From NCBI GenBank assembly GCA_013368315.1, contig JAACJM010000225.1, positions 1 through 64,000 of the forward strand: 64,000 bases of DNA, written 5' to 3'. The translations under genes and the position numbers were made by a program. The stretch is from Tetrapyrgos nigripes. Lineage: Eukaryota; Basidiomycota; Agaricomycetes; Agaricales; Campanellaceae. This document shows, one piece after another, positions 22,531 through 34,188 of the stretch; position 1 is the stretch's first letter; each line of letters begins with the position of its first letter. Below the pieces are notes generated by a model. The model worked only from the letters and a program-made list of their open reading frames with translations. It was not told where the DNA came from and searched no databases.

Positions 22531-22682
22531 GCCTGAGAATGCCGCCAAATGTGTCGGCAACTCCTGGACATTCCCATCGGTTAGGATCTAAGAGTTGGAT
22601 GACAACTACAGTACTACTGTGCAGCACATACACAGAACAGTGTAAATTAGAGCTGGGTAGTAGGTATACGTACTGCACGTGA

Positions 22683-23967
22683 TCAGCTAGTTGGACACGC
22701 AGGGAAGTTGGACAAAATGAACAGCTTCGTCAGTTCTGCACCGTCCTCCACAATTAGGGGCTCATACCATAGCTGAAGACCTCCTGTATATGCTACAACA
22801 GTTAAATGTATAGTAAAGAGTATATACATTGAGAATTTTACCAATCCTTGTGCAAAGACTCTCAAAAACCATCTGCAAGTACAACTTGAGCCTCTGGATG
22901 CCATACATTCAGCCATTACAGAAGCAAAAGTCATCTTTTGGGATACCAAGCAAGAGTTTAGTGCTCTGAGCACTGGAAGCCATATGCCGGGCCCAGAGAG
23001 CAAATTGTGCATGGCCATTTGCTCTGACTTCACCTGACGTGGAACGACAAAATTCAAAAAACCATTCCTCTGTCAAAACTTCTCTCAACGCCTTCAAACT
23101 TCATAAGTCTTCCTTTACTTACCTTAAGTTAATTCCATGAATTATTCAGATTTTTTGAGCCAGTGTCACATGCACACTATCAGGCTCATTCTGACCAGTC
23201 TTCAGCAAGGGATGACCACATTGCTTCATCTTTGCAGACATGTAATTGCTCAAAGTATTGAAGTAGTAAATGTACATATGCATGATTATACCTGAACACC
23301 ACTTGTAGAACTTGTATCTACGTCAGAGGATTGCTCAACCTCAACACAACGACTCTGCTGTGATTCCACCTTGCCTGAATCTGCCCCAGAAAATATATCA
23401 ACTTGTCCAAGCTGCATTCTGCACTCATCAACATTATAGGCATCAACAATGGTAATGTTAGATATGATAGAGTCATAGTCAAGCACGGACAGGAGGAAAT
23501 CTTCCACAGCCTTCTCGAAATGTTCTTTTTTGGCCTGTATTGCAGAGAGTAAGTACCAACAGACATTCCATTCAAATAGAAGCCCAGAAACTCACAGAGG
23601 TATCATTCACATGACCCGAAGTCCCAGCCTCAGTCTCTACACTATCTCCTTCTGCTCTGCTGCATGTATGGTCTTCCAAGTCCGAGTCTGTGGAAAGCAA
23701 AGGAGGTATGTCTGACATATTGCTCTTGTCTGACATATGAGTGGATAGTACTGCTTGATGTTTGAGCACAGTCTGAGAGTGTGTGGTGAAGGAAGGGTAT
23801 GGATGTGTTCTTAATGTAGAGATTCCCTGTGCTACGTATATATGTAAGTCATCCAAGGGATCTCTCTGGAATTGAACATGGAGAAGAAGTATCAAAAAGG
23901 TAAAAACAAGAAAGGCAACACCGCATTTGGAACATTGCTCCCCTTTCTTCACGGAACAGATCCTCAT
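22683..23967 (-). pseudogene. Decayed minus-strand gene, function unknown
   Basis: A frame beginning near 23740 (MSDKSNMSDIPPLLSTDSDL, acidic and serine-rich) reaches a GTGAGT donor at about 23596. After an ATACAG acceptor near 23534 it continues with AKKEHFEKAVEDFLLSVLDY to about 23290. Further pieces (22909-23097 and 22683-23057) overlap in different frames, one with FARHM-like hydrophobic segments and one with a stop soon after an ATG. I recognise no family. Its position inside the composite element suggests an accessory gene of a transposon. Confidence 0.35.
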
Positions 23968-25659
23968 GGCTTAGGGTCAGGGCCAATAACGAGACAAACT
24001 AGATTTGAGTATTAGTGCTAACAGTGCTCTATGTAAAGGTGGTCCAACAACTGACCTGTTCAGAGGTTTTGGATACAAGCTGAGAGAGACGGTTATGAAC
24101 AGAGAGACATAGGTAGTGATGGAGCAAAGAGGAGAGAATAAGACAAGGGGAAAAAGAGGTAGAGGGCAGATGCGTGAGGCATCCTTCATATTAAAACCTG
24201 AATTCCCTCCATTCTCCAATGATATGCATGCTAGCGTACTAACGTTAAGGTCCTTCAAAGTAATATGCAGCGTGTTTCAGGGTATAAGAACAAATCTACA
24301 GCCTTTTCAAGCATCTCTCCATATCCAACAATGCCCTGCCAACACCTCACCAAACCTCCGAATATCACTATCGATATTGACAACCTCGAAGATAAAACCT
24401 ATGAGGAACGAATTACACTTGCACGAAACACTATTGAGCAGTCAGGATATAAAGTGGATGGCAACCCATGCTATTCATTTCGCCAGGCAGCAGACGACTT
24501 TTTCATGAAAAAGTCCACCTTGATTAACCGATGCCATGGACAAAAAACATGACAGGAAGCCCACCAAGGACAGATGAAGCTTACTGCTGCACAGGAAGAG
24601 GTGTTAGTCGAGTGGATACAGCAAAAAGGCCAGCGTTTCATACCTCTTTCCCTATTGGTAGTCGCAAAACATGCCTCCATAATCAGCAGGACAACTGTTG
24701 GCGAAAACTGGGTTATGCGATTTCGGACACGTCATCCTGAATTGCAGGCAAGATGGGCAGGCAGAATTGAGAAATGTCAGGCTCAGTCTCTTAACCCAGT
24801 TGCGACAGCCGACTACTCCAAGGAGCTCATTGAGACATACAACGTCCAACTGCGTAACATCTACAACATGGATGAGAAAGGGGTGATGATGGGCAAGGGG
24901 TTGTGAACCATGGTGCTAGTGGATAGGGACCAGAAGGATGTGAAGATGCTTGAAGATGGGGATCGCGAGATGGCGACAATGATCGAGTGTCTTTCCGCAG
25001 ATGGGACATGTATTCACTCCAATGTCATCTTCAAGGCAAATCGACAAGATCATTCTTGGGGTGCTAATAATCCAGGCAATGCCAGGTGAGTATATTCTAT
25101 ACAAGAAAGGATGAAACTAAAAAAACTTACCTATGATTTGCCAGCATCTCACTCTCTCCAAAGGGATGGACTGACCAAGAGCTCGGTTTCAAGTGGCTTC
25201 AACGCGATTTTGATCCAGTCACTTGGGCCAAGCTGAAAAGTGATGATGAATACTGATTGCTTATTCTCGATGGACACAATTCCCATATGACATACTCGTT
25301 CTGCGACTACGCTGAAAAACATAAGATACTGATCTTATGTCTCCCACTGCATACCACTCACCGATTACAACCCTGTGATGTTGGTGCCTTTGGTCCTCTC
25401 AGTGTTGGATGGCGGAAATCGGTCAGTGACTTGACACTGAATGGAATTGCAATCAGAAAAAACAATCTCCTCGGATACTGGAATCAGGTGAAAACCAAAT
25501 CACTCACCTGCAGCACCATCATATCCTCTTTCATGAAGACTGGTATTCACCCATTGGATCCCACTGTAATTCCTGAATGGGCATTCGCAGCAGCCCTAAA
25601 CACGACTACCCAGGCTGCACAACCCATCAGTGTGGTGCTGCCTGATCTACTCGTTCCTA

Positions 25660-26742
25660 AGGTAGCAGACATCTGCAGGCATCAATGTCACATCACGCTT
25701 GTGTGACATCGACAACAAGCAACAAGGCTTGACAATGACAGTGAAATTCTGAAAAGCATGACCACAGAAAGGTAGCTAGAAGTGTAAAGAATAGATCTGT
25801 GGTTTTACATTTGGGAAATAAAGCCTGGTAAAGAAGTTTTATGAGTGGGAATTTTTTCATTCTCAAAAACACTCAGAATTGGATTTCCATGTGAATGAGG
25901 CCAACAATGAAAAAATGGCTTCTTGAAAATGGCCAGTCACGTGATATATTTCAAACTACCCTCTGGAAGGTTGGATTACCTGTTTTTACTCTCTATTGAC
26001 ATTCCTATGCCCAAGTTAAAGCGAAACAGAACTACCACCAATTTTGGAGAGCATGCCAAGGTGAGCAGTATTGGTTCCTCTCAGATCAAGCTCAATGACC
26101 CCTATGTTTAGAAGCGTGTGAGGCATCATTCTCCTGAACTGATTCCTGAGTCTACCACCGCTGATTCCCCATTTATTCCTGCTGTCACCGACTCTGATTC
26201 AGATGTGGAGGGAGCATCTATACACTCGGATTCCGCATCCTCTGATATCAGCTCAATTCTTTCATTGAGCAGTGTTGGGGGTATGCAAAGCGGGTCTATC
26301 GAGAATTTCCGGCTTCAACAAAAGATGCAGACTTAGAGCAGAACATGCTCCGAGCTATTGCATCTGTTCCTTTGGAGTCTATGTGAAGGTAGTGCTCATC
26401 TTGATGCTCTTGGCCTCAATGATTGATTTTCAGCAGGTTTTCTATTCACGCAGATTGTTTCATAGATACTTATCGAAAGGGACTAAGCACAAGCAGCATG
26501 GGCAACGAGGAAATATAGGGGTCATAGAGTGGTTCCAGACAAGATTATGGAAGAATTTGATAAGGCACATCCTGGTATAGTCTCGACGTAGTAGTATAGA
26601 AGTACTAGAAAGACATACACACTCTTGGGGCATGAAAATCAGCCCAAAAAAACTTTTTTTTCTGGTCCTCGCCAAAACGGCCATGTGATGTGTGACATGT
26701 CATGCTTAGTAACCCATTGATGTCTGCAGATGTCCGCTACCT
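25660..26742 (+). mobile_element. Non-autonomous Tc1/mariner-like element, copy 2
   Basis: It has the same ends as copy 1 (AGGTAGCAGACATCTGCAGG ... CCGCTACCT) with TA on each side (25658-25659 and 26743-26744). It is inserted inside the coding region of the pogo-like transposase gene, between LPDLLVP and the next coding block (IPIAHPLGSPSH). Removing it and one TA rejoins the frame. Copies 1 and 2 are very similar along their full length, so they derive from one active source. Confidence 0.85.
26007..26591 (+). pseudogene. Internally deleted transposase remnant (copy 2)
   Basis: The layout equals that of copy 1: MPKLKRNRTTTNF..., an in-frame TAG after NDPYV, and an acidic Ser/Asp stretch. 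In another frame comes FIEQCWGYAKRVYREFP, then NMLRAIASVPLESM and a C-terminal AQAAWATRKYRGHRVVP block ending at TAG 26589-26591. The TAG after NDPYV is shared by both copies, so it predates their spread. Only the segment with the third catalytic residue of a DDE_3-like enzyme remains. Confidence 0.55.
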
Positions 26743-27769
26743 TATACCCATCGCACATCCACTTGGCTCTCCATCACACATGTCAGCCCTCACTACTTCA
26801 TCAACCTCTGAAACTCAGTCCGAAGCTGAATCCGAATTGCAAGCTTGGCTCAGTGTCAGTCTTGATGAAACAACAGATGAATACATGGCCCGAATGACGT
26901 CAAAAGACATGTTCTGCCTTGCAGGGCTGACAGATGCCAAGCATCAAGACTCCCTTGAAGCTCTTTGCGTTGAGAACAATTTGCTGCGGGATCTGCTCGA
27001 AAAGGCATGTCAGCAGATGCAGAGGGACTTCGCATTGAAGAAGCTGATGGATAAGGAAAACAGTGACTTACGGGAGAGACTCTTTCGAAAGAACAAGAAA
27101 CCAGCCAAAAGATTTGCAGCTGGAAGTGGCAGTAGGCATATGACATTGGCTGAAACATTAGAAGCGCTGGCATACGAGGAGTGGAAGGTTAAATGGTTGG
27201 AGATGAAGTCATTTCGAGAGTACTTACGAGAGCAGGGAAGAGCTAAGAAGAAGGATCTGGAGAAGCAGCGTCAGTTGGATAAAGAAGATCACGAGAAACA
27301 GAAAGCCGAGAAAGAGAAACAAAAAGAGCTGGAGAAGGAAGCAAAGGAGCAGCAAAGAATGGAGAAGGCAAAGCAGAAAGAACTGGAAAATGCAGAGAAG
27401 GAGAAGAAAAGGGCACAGAAACAGGCTGAAAACGAGGCCAAGAAGGCAGAACGAGAACAAGGTGCAAAAGAGAAGGCTGCAGAAAAGGAGGAGAAAAAGG
27501 AGGAGAAAAAGCTTAAAGAGTTGAATAAACGGAAGAAGGCAGCTACGAAGAAGAAAAAAGCACCAGTCCAAAAGGATGACTCAGACTCACCAGGGGAAGA
27601 TTTCAGGGTTGACTTGGAAAACATCCAGTCTGACACAGAGATTAGTCCAGCGCATAATACTGGCCACCAGGACACTCCTCCACTTCAGAACCCTGCATCT
27701 AATGCTCCACCAAATCCACCAAGCCGTCCACGCCTGCCCTCGTCCAAAAGGTCCTGCCAATGCTACTGA

Positions 27770-28562
27770 AGGAACTGCTAATGCTGGAAATCTGACATCT
27801 ATTGCACTTGAGGATGAGTTATTTATCCAGAAAACTCGAAGCAGGGGAGGTCGATGAAGCCTTGCATCTGCGCGAACTGGAGACAGCCTTGCCACAATGA
27901 TTTACTGGCAGTATTCGACGAGAAACTGGAGGACGAGAGTTGGAGTCAACGTGTACAGCATGTTACGGCTACCTTATGTCATCTGTCCAACTTCCCTGCG
28001 ATTCCTGGGCTATAACTATTTTCAATAAAATATTCATACCTGTAGCAGTATCTCTCAGAAAAATGTAAAACCTATATCAGCAGAAAGCTGAATGCTATAG
28101 CTTTCGAATGAGGTCAAGGGGACAAAAAATCATGTATGTTTGGAGTCTGCAGACTGCAATTACAGGTCCGTGTCCAACTAACAGATTAATCACGGTAGAT
28201 ACTGTATATTTGAACAAGCTGAGAAGAAAGTATTGGCAAAGTTTTCCCATCTCTTACCCATGTAGAGATTTAGTTCTGCCCGAGCAATCTCTCTAAAAAA
28301 AGCATAGTCAAACTCAGACATACCCATTATTCTGTCAATAAATTGTTATGAAGTGAGACGGAGGCAGGAGGTCAACAGCAAAACGACGGAAGAGGTTGAC
28401 GCAGTCTGTGGCTGTGTATCGCGCCATACGAACTACACCAGATCTGCAGGTTCTTATTTGTTCCATTATTTGTTCGTTGTTTACCCTTTGTTTGTTCTGA
28501 GCTCGGTAACAACGATAGCCAGTAGTGGCCGGAAAGTCAAGGGTCAAGTCATTTGGCCTCGG
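27770..28562. other. Right interior of the composite unit
   Basis: About 27770-27857 continues the transposase C-terminus in a shifted frame (ALEDELFIQKTRSRGGR). After that only short frames without motifs appear, including a minus-strand one at 28335-28604. Nothing else is supported. Confidence 0.35.
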
Positions 28563-28642
28563 GATCTTGACATTGACTAAAGTCAAACTTTTTGACTTTG
28601 ACATTGACTCTAAGTCATTGACTGTCCAATATTGCCGTGTAC

Positions 28643-28739
28643 GGCTTTACGGTCTGTATATTTATAATGTTGGGTGTATCTTCTATTGAAGATCAACGGA
28701 GTACTTTGACATACGAGAAGACCTGTAGATGAGTAGCAG
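28643..28739. other. Possible continuation of the ACGGT-rich host element
   Basis: GGCTTTACGGTC directly after the 8-bp duplication resembles the ACGGT-rich DNA left of 21562, as expected if the composite unit split that element. A proper terminus is not visible, so it may have been deleted. Confidence 0.3.
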
Positions 28740-29040
28740 CTGCAAAATGCATTTTCTTTTCTCTGATGCAAGTTTTTTTTGTATTGTTCTATTGCAAATG
28801 CGAGTCTCGTTACATTTTAGCGTCAAAAATGAGAAAGAGGCTACAGTTTGAGTCTGTAGTATCCCTTGAGGGTTGTTAACGTCCCAGTTTGATATATAAA
28901 GACGGTTCTCCCACAGCCAGCCAGGCAAACGAGCAAATCTTGCTGAACTGGCTACAGAAACCCGTATCCAAAATTCGGGACCAAGTGCAGTAGATAGATG
29001 GCAATACCTGTTTGTGCCAAGTTAGTCCTGGGGTTTGAAT
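28740..29040 (-). repeat. Detached copy of the F-box 3' flank
   Basis: On the minus strand it reads ATTCAAACCCCAGGACTAAC, TTCGGGAC-like and GGATACGGGTTTCTGTAGCC blocks. These match, in order, the DNA downstream of the intact F-box gene (about 61835-62095). No F-box coding sequence accompanies it here, so a flank-only fragment was duplicated or the gene part was lost. Confidence 0.7.
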
Positions 29041-29518
29041 ACATCAGGAAAAAATTAATTAACTACCGAGCGCTCAGGTGTCTCTGTAGTGATAATAGAC
29101 GGGTAGGAACGTCCCCTTTTATTGAGTGCTCCGTAGCACCGGTAGCATAGCGCCAAGTCTGTGTAGTATGAGTGAATGCTATCCGGTCTATCTGAAATAC
29201 AAAGCCGATAAAACCTATCAAGACAAGATAGACAGTAACAGATTCTTATTACCTGACTATTAGCTATGAGGAACATTTCCGAGTAGACATGCGAAAGAAG
29301 ATAATAAACGACATGTATTCCAGTGACAAATACACAACAGGTAGTACTACACCACCTATTGCCCTCCCTCGCTCCCTCACTCCCACAGTGCAAAGTGTGA
29401 AGCTAGAAAAGAAATCAATCATCAATAGCAAGAAATCATCACAATGAAAGAAACTCACTACGGCCCAATCCCATAAATCCCAACGGCCAAGCTATCTTCA
29501 CGTGCTTGTTGTTGAAGT
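29041..29518. other. No gene supported
   Basis: Minus-strand frames (29055-29393, 29264-29458) are open but have no recognisable motif. Confidence 0.3.
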
Positions 29519-29760
29519 CGTTAAGGGCATCGAAGGCATTGCACGTGTTGAGGGCGTTGAAGTCGTTGAGGGCGTTGAAGTCGTTGAAGGGCGTTGAGGG
29601 CGTTGAAGTCATTGAGGGCGTTGAGGATGTTGAAGACATTATTAAGGCGTTAAAGGCAGCCGTTGTGTTGAAGTGCAGGTTGTTGAGGCATTGAGAAAGA
29701 TGTTGAGGGTGCTGAGTGCGTTTGAGAGTGCTGAGGGTGTTGAGCGGAGAGCAGAGGAAG
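29519..29760. repeat. Minisatellite, GTTGAGGGCGTTGAAGTC units
   Basis: The core about 29546-29640 is made of 9- and 18-bp units of GTTGAGGGC and GTTGAAGTC type. More degenerate GTTGAGG units continue to about 29760. The open frames through it (repeated FNDFNALND on the minus strand) are a by-product of the repeat. Confidence 0.8.
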
Positions 29761-31451
29761 AGGGCGTTGGAGACTTGCTACGACGTGGCAAGTCCCCGAC
29801 TCCGGACCGAAGGGACAGGAGGAGGGACGTGTCCCACCGATCGATCAACAAATTCGGGTTCTGAAATTTTAAACGGCGATTCCCGCATGAGGTCATTGTT
29901 TTCAGCGTTCCATTGCCTTCTACGCTTTACCACCATGACTCTCTCGCAATGCCTCGGTCTTGCTGCCAGCGCGTGCCCATTATTCCTTGCTCAACGTTGT
30001 CAGAGCTCTTGCAACTTTTGTCTGCTATCGACCTATTGCATCTCCACCAGCATGTAGTAGACCATACAGCTCCGAACAAGCAATCTAAAATATTGAGAGC
30101 TCGTTTCAAAGCCGATGTTATTGCCGAAAAGCTACTTTATTCAGAGAATTTCGTCTACAGCTTTCTTGTTTGCTCACAAATATGAAGCAAAGTGTCAAGT
30201 AATGGACTGCGCTTTCGGTGAGGGCTTTTGTTGTCTGTTCGGTGAAAAGGTTTTATATTCAATGGTTCAGTCTGGGTGCTGTCAGAACCGATCAATTCAT
30301 TCCGACTCCGGATGTAACCAACAATCATCACAAATCCTAATTTTTGATCCCATTGATTTGTATCGACCGCAGTTTTTGGAGGAATGAGATTGGTGGCCTG
30401 AGTTTGAAGACATGGAGAGTAATGGTCCTATACTGCGGAGTGTTAATTGGTCAATTGCGTGGGCTGCTTTATGGTGCATGAGTGGAAATGTTTTTGGAGC
30501 TACGCTGCTAGTAGTGAGTACTAGTACTGTCAGGGTCCAGGGAACTTGCATATACGTCTGACCCAGTTTAACACCGTGACCGAATGACTTGATTTTCGAA
30601 CCTCAACTTGATGGACTGCTGCTGAGTTCAATTGGGCTTACAACGGAGTCGGGGACTGGCGCACAAGTTGCGCCGCTAAAATCAAAAAGTCAACTGATGA
30701 TGATGTAATTTTTTCTGCTGCGATTATGATATGGGTCGGAGTTTGAATGAACTTGTCAGCTTTTTCATTTTGTCGGTCTGCTCACAATCTGCGGTCCCCT
30801 GTCCGTAAAGTAAAAAGGAAATTACATATGTATGTACATAGAAACCTTTGACTCGGAATTGCTTTTCTGCACTCAGTGAGAATCTAGTAGGCACTACCAG
30901 GAACACCTGCTAAATTACATCGTCTACTGGCGTCTACACAGCTGTCAGCGGAACCTACGGGTGCTACAAGCACTACGTCAACTCCAGAGCACAAGCCATT
31001 TGCTACCGGACTGCCGGTATCCTTAGCCGACGTCCCGGTAGCCGAATATTTTTTCCTGATGTCATCAGTAAAAGTGGAAGTCTATAATCGGTATATCCGG
31101 TATATTGGTATCACGGTCATACCCTGTCATACCAAGCGAGCCCCACCCCCGAATATACACATGGTATTTCCGTCATACAGACTGAAATGAATGAAGTTTG
31201 ATATCGGCTTGGCACCCGAGAATTTTAAAACTCCGGAAATGTAAACTATATAGTTCAAAGCCACCATCAAACCCTCGGTAACCATTGATCGGACTTCAAT
31301 GAAATTCCACGTCAACAATTCCTTGCTCTCTTCCTCCACCGTCTCCCTTCCGTCTCCTCCCTTTCTACTCCCCTTTACCCTCTCTCTCTTGGCCGCTGAG
31401 GGCCAATGCAACTTATAGGTAGTTATATACTCTTTCCCGTCATTTCTTCCT
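29761..31451. other. Long stretch without a supported gene
   Basis: Short frames on both strands (for example 29913-30185, 30115-30387, 31127-31411) lack domains and splice logic. CCGGTA/TACCGG palindromic motifs cluster at about 31008-31120. I cannot assign anything more specific. Confidence 0.35.
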
Positions 31452-31670
31452 TGTGCTCACTCCATACATAGCAGGTTTTGTTCAAATTTCTATGTAGGTG
31501 GCAGGGTGTAGGGCTGTATACCAGGGCGGGTACATATGTACATGTGCAGGTATGTTTGTTTTTTCTTCTCTTACTTGTGCTCACTACCTACCAGGTTTCA
31601 TTCGATTTTCTACGTGGCAGGCGTAAGGTCGTAGCATATACATATGGATACGTGCAGGTATGTCCATTTT
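31452..31670. repeat. Imperfect tandem duplication of about 110-125 bp
   Basis: CTTGTGCTCACTCC...CAGG with a TTCTATGTAGGTGGCAGG block (about 31452-31560) recurs as CTTGTGCTCACTAC...TTCTACGTGGCAGG (about 31574-31670). Both are followed by a GTGCAGGTATGT motif. The 138-codon frame crossing it (31478-31891) is probably not coding. Confidence 0.6.
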
Positions 31671-33300
31671 TCTTCACTTCGCTAATGACCCTTTTATGTT
31701 TCAAGTGCTTTTTGGATGTTTTTTTGTTCAGTGCTGCTAGGTACGTGTCGTCACTTCTCCCAGACTATTCTGTGCTAACTTGGGGCTCTTTTGTAGGTGT
31801 CGTTAGGAGAGGGACTAGGTTGTGGATACTGGGATCTCCTAGTGTAGGTTGCAGGATCACGAGTATTGGAAGGTGGGACGTTGGAGGTTGATATATGTGG
31901 GAGGTATTTAGGTGCTTGTAGTCAGATACATACACTGTACTTCAGTAGATCTTGCAATACACAAATTTTGTTGATTTTTTACATATATCAGGCGGCATTC
32001 CAAAAAGCAGCACATTTGAGCATCCAGAAAGCCGTATATTCATGCATGAACGAGCGTATAATCTGAGGTATGACAGAGGTATATTCTGGTATATTCTGGT
32101 ATATTGGAGTGTTCCGAAAATGCACTCGGGGGTTGTGGAACACAGCCGGACATTTGTATTCCCGGGTATAATCCACATGGTGGAACGCCGATTATACATC
32201 TCCAGTTTTACTGATGGTAGCAAGCCTCAACAAACTACGTACTACTTTCCATTAAAATTCCTCTCCAAAATCGTTGTCAGGCTCATCTAACGTCACTTAG
32301 CTAACGTCAAAGCCAAGTGTAGACCTCCTTCCTCTAGGGCTTGGAAACGTGGTCCTATGCGCAAGAATGATTCCTTCCATTCTGTTGTTTCGAACCTCCG
32401 TCGGGCGCCCTCAGCTCGAATCTTTCGAGTTGTTTCGAGTATATACGAGAAGAAAGAAAAAGAACAAGATGTAGATTAGATAAATATGAGATCTTTCTTT
32501 CTTTTCGTCGAATTCGCCGGCAGTGCTCCGGTTTCTTTCTTCTTGTCGTTTATTTATAGGCGAGAGTCCCGCCCTTTCTTTCTTCTGGTCGTCTAAGCGA
32601 TAGCATAGGGCGGGAGCCTGGAGGCGGCAAAATGCTACCTAGGCTATACCCAGTGGAAGGCAACGAGGATATTCTTGCATCATTCCCTGCTCCATTGAAA
32701 TGATCATTTAGTTGCAGCATTTTTTTTCCATTTCTCTTCCTTTACATTATGTTAGATTTTTAGTAGTACGTTCTTATATTAATACGGTCGGTACAAGTAA
32801 TCATTTCCGTACAAAACGTCGGAAGAACAGCCATTGGAATGCTCGAAGATGAGAATGGGATACTGTGGGAACTTAGACACTTTTCAGAAGATGAACCATA
32901 ACTTTTGCTGTGATGTAGCCACAACCGTTTCTATCATTTTAGTATACATTCAGGGCTTAATATGTGCTCACAAAATCATGCATTAGGCGGAGAAATGTGC
33001 ACTGTCGATAGAGGACCTCACTCAAACCTTACTCTAACCTTACTCTAAGCCGCATATTACTACTATTTGTCATTCTCACGGTTTTTCTTTTGCTCAACTT
33101 CGTCATATATTCTCGACATGTTAATTGACTCTGTCAGTGGCAGGAGAGAAGGCGGCGGCATTTCAAGTTGTGCGCGGGACTTCGTCTATTGGGAAGAAGA
33201 TGCCGTTAGCGTCGGGAATACATGGCGCTGGCGTGTTTCCGGCACTTCGGTGTGCTCCGGACATGACATTTGATCTCCGGAGTCCGGACAGGACATCTTA
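31671..33300. other. Long stretch without a supported gene
   Basis: It contains a short GGTATATTCT tandem (about 32076-32108) and an inverted pair CCCGCCCT/AGGGCGGG (about 32569 and 32607). Frames such as 31952-32290 and 33125-33607 have no recognisable features; the latter overlaps the F-box pseudogene antisense. Confidence 0.35.
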
Positions 33301-34188
33301 TCAGGATAGGCAGATATACCAAATACGGAAGGAAACTTTTTCTTTTTCTTTCTTTTCGTTACTACCGAGTTGTTTCATCTCCATGTTGGGAATGGTGACG
33401 TATAATCTGCGTGATTTGACCATTGAGAATATGCTTTCAAGGTCTGGTAAAGGAGGCCCATCTTCATCCAGATCCGCATCTTCACAGAACACTAATTCAA
33501 AGCGCGTCAACCTAGGCAGCAGGACAGTGTTGCCTGGAATGAGTCGTAGATTGTCTGGGGATTCGAAGGACAGAGCCCGGAAGAGATTATCAGTGAGGAG
33601 CCCATAACAACTCGCGACAGAACCGCTAGGGTAGGCGTGACGCTGAAAATCTCAAGCAACTCCTGATCGGATGAAAAAGGATCAAATCGTAGGTGCAGGA
33701 TTTGTAAACGACAAGCCGACCGAGTGAGCATATCCCTGAAGCTTAGGAATATACCATGGTTTGAATCCGTGTCGTCACCGTAGTTGGCGATCTCGAGGCA
33801 GGTAGGAGAGGGTAAGTGATGGATTGAAATAGCGCTGCAGGGGCGCTGCAAGTGTGAAACCGGTATGTCAACGAACGCACATTACTGCAAGTAACTGGTG
33901 GTAGGACGGTGGAAGTCAGTCCACTGTTATTGGACTGCAATTCGACATCTTCCAAATGGGGTTGAGCGTTGAAAGAGTTTCCAACAACCTCTCTATCCTC
34001 TCTATTTCTGCATCGTAGAGATCGAGATCGTGGTTGGCAGACTCTATTAGTGCGTGGACCTGCGCGATTTCGGAGTCGGAAGGCATGTATGTGGAGCGAA
34101 ACATGCCCTTAAGATGTGGAAATCCGGGAGGCCTTTCCTCGAATAAGAATTTGGTATAGCAGTTATGGCAGAAGTGTTGTTCTTTCAT
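33301..34188 (-). pseudogene. F-box gene copy with large internal deletion
   Basis: The minus-strand start MKEQHFCHNC and the coiled-coil region match the intact gene at 60128. After LETLSTL the sequence jumps to the equivalent of HLEDVELQS, which removes about 700 bp including the F-box itself and the first LRR-like part, and changes frame. Further frame changes follow (near 33850 and 33510). The end degenerates after MEMKQLGS into a lysine-rich run. It cannot encode an F-box adaptor. It lies head-to-head with a POP4 remnant, the same arrangement as at 55.6-57.9 kb. Confidence 0.85.

Larger units (their letters stand above)
24331..27769 (+). pseudogene. Pogo-like DDE_1 transposase gene, broken and split
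   Basis: The start MPCQHLTKPP is followed by a helix-turn-helix region (SFRQAADDFFMKKSTL), KLTAAQEEVLVEWI (CENP-B/Tc5-type DNA-binding half), and then the DDE_1 core. The core aspartates are in NMDEKG (24871), LDGHNSH (25269) and LQPCDVGAFGPL (25377). A 57-bp intron (about 25087-25143) is visible. Three in-frame TGA codons (24550-24552, 24904-24906, 25254-25256) sit where the family has arginine. A 1083-bp element at 25660 then cuts the gene. The reading frame resumes after 26744 with a C-terminal coil rich in Lys/Glu (LRERLFRKNKKPAKRF, about 27080) and ends at 27769, with a likely frameshift near 27745. Autonomous pogo/Fot1 enzymes cut and paste at TA. This copy cannot make one. Confidence 0.8.
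21563..28634. mobile_element. Composite hAT-like unit, 7.07 kb
   Basis: The left end CAGTGTTGGACAAGTCAATG and the right end (complement CAATATTGGACAGTCAATG) form inverted termini. Repeated GTCAATGAC motifs follow them inward on both sides for about 80-110 bp. The unit is flanked by a perfect 8-bp duplication CCGTGTAC (21555-21562 and 28635-28642), so the whole 7072 bp behaves as one inserted unit. It contains no recognisable hAT transposase. It holds instead another inverted-repeat element, a decayed minus-strand gene, and a broken pogo-like transposase gene with a Tc1/mariner derivative inside it. The most likely history is a small hAT-like element that collected nested insertions. Confidence 0.75.

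Noticed and set aside
27224..27675. Long minus-strand Leu/Phe/Ser-rich open frames opposite the coiled-coil region
   Set aside because: They are antisense shadows of the Lys/Glu-rich transposase C-terminus; such codons read backwards as Leu, Phe and Ser.
29439..29896. Repetitive FNDFNALND-type protein
   Set aside because: It is the translation of a minisatellite, open only because the unit length is a multiple of three.
31478..31891. 138-codon hydrophobic plus-strand frame
   Set aside because: It runs across an imperfect tandem DNA duplication and has no recognisable protein pattern.
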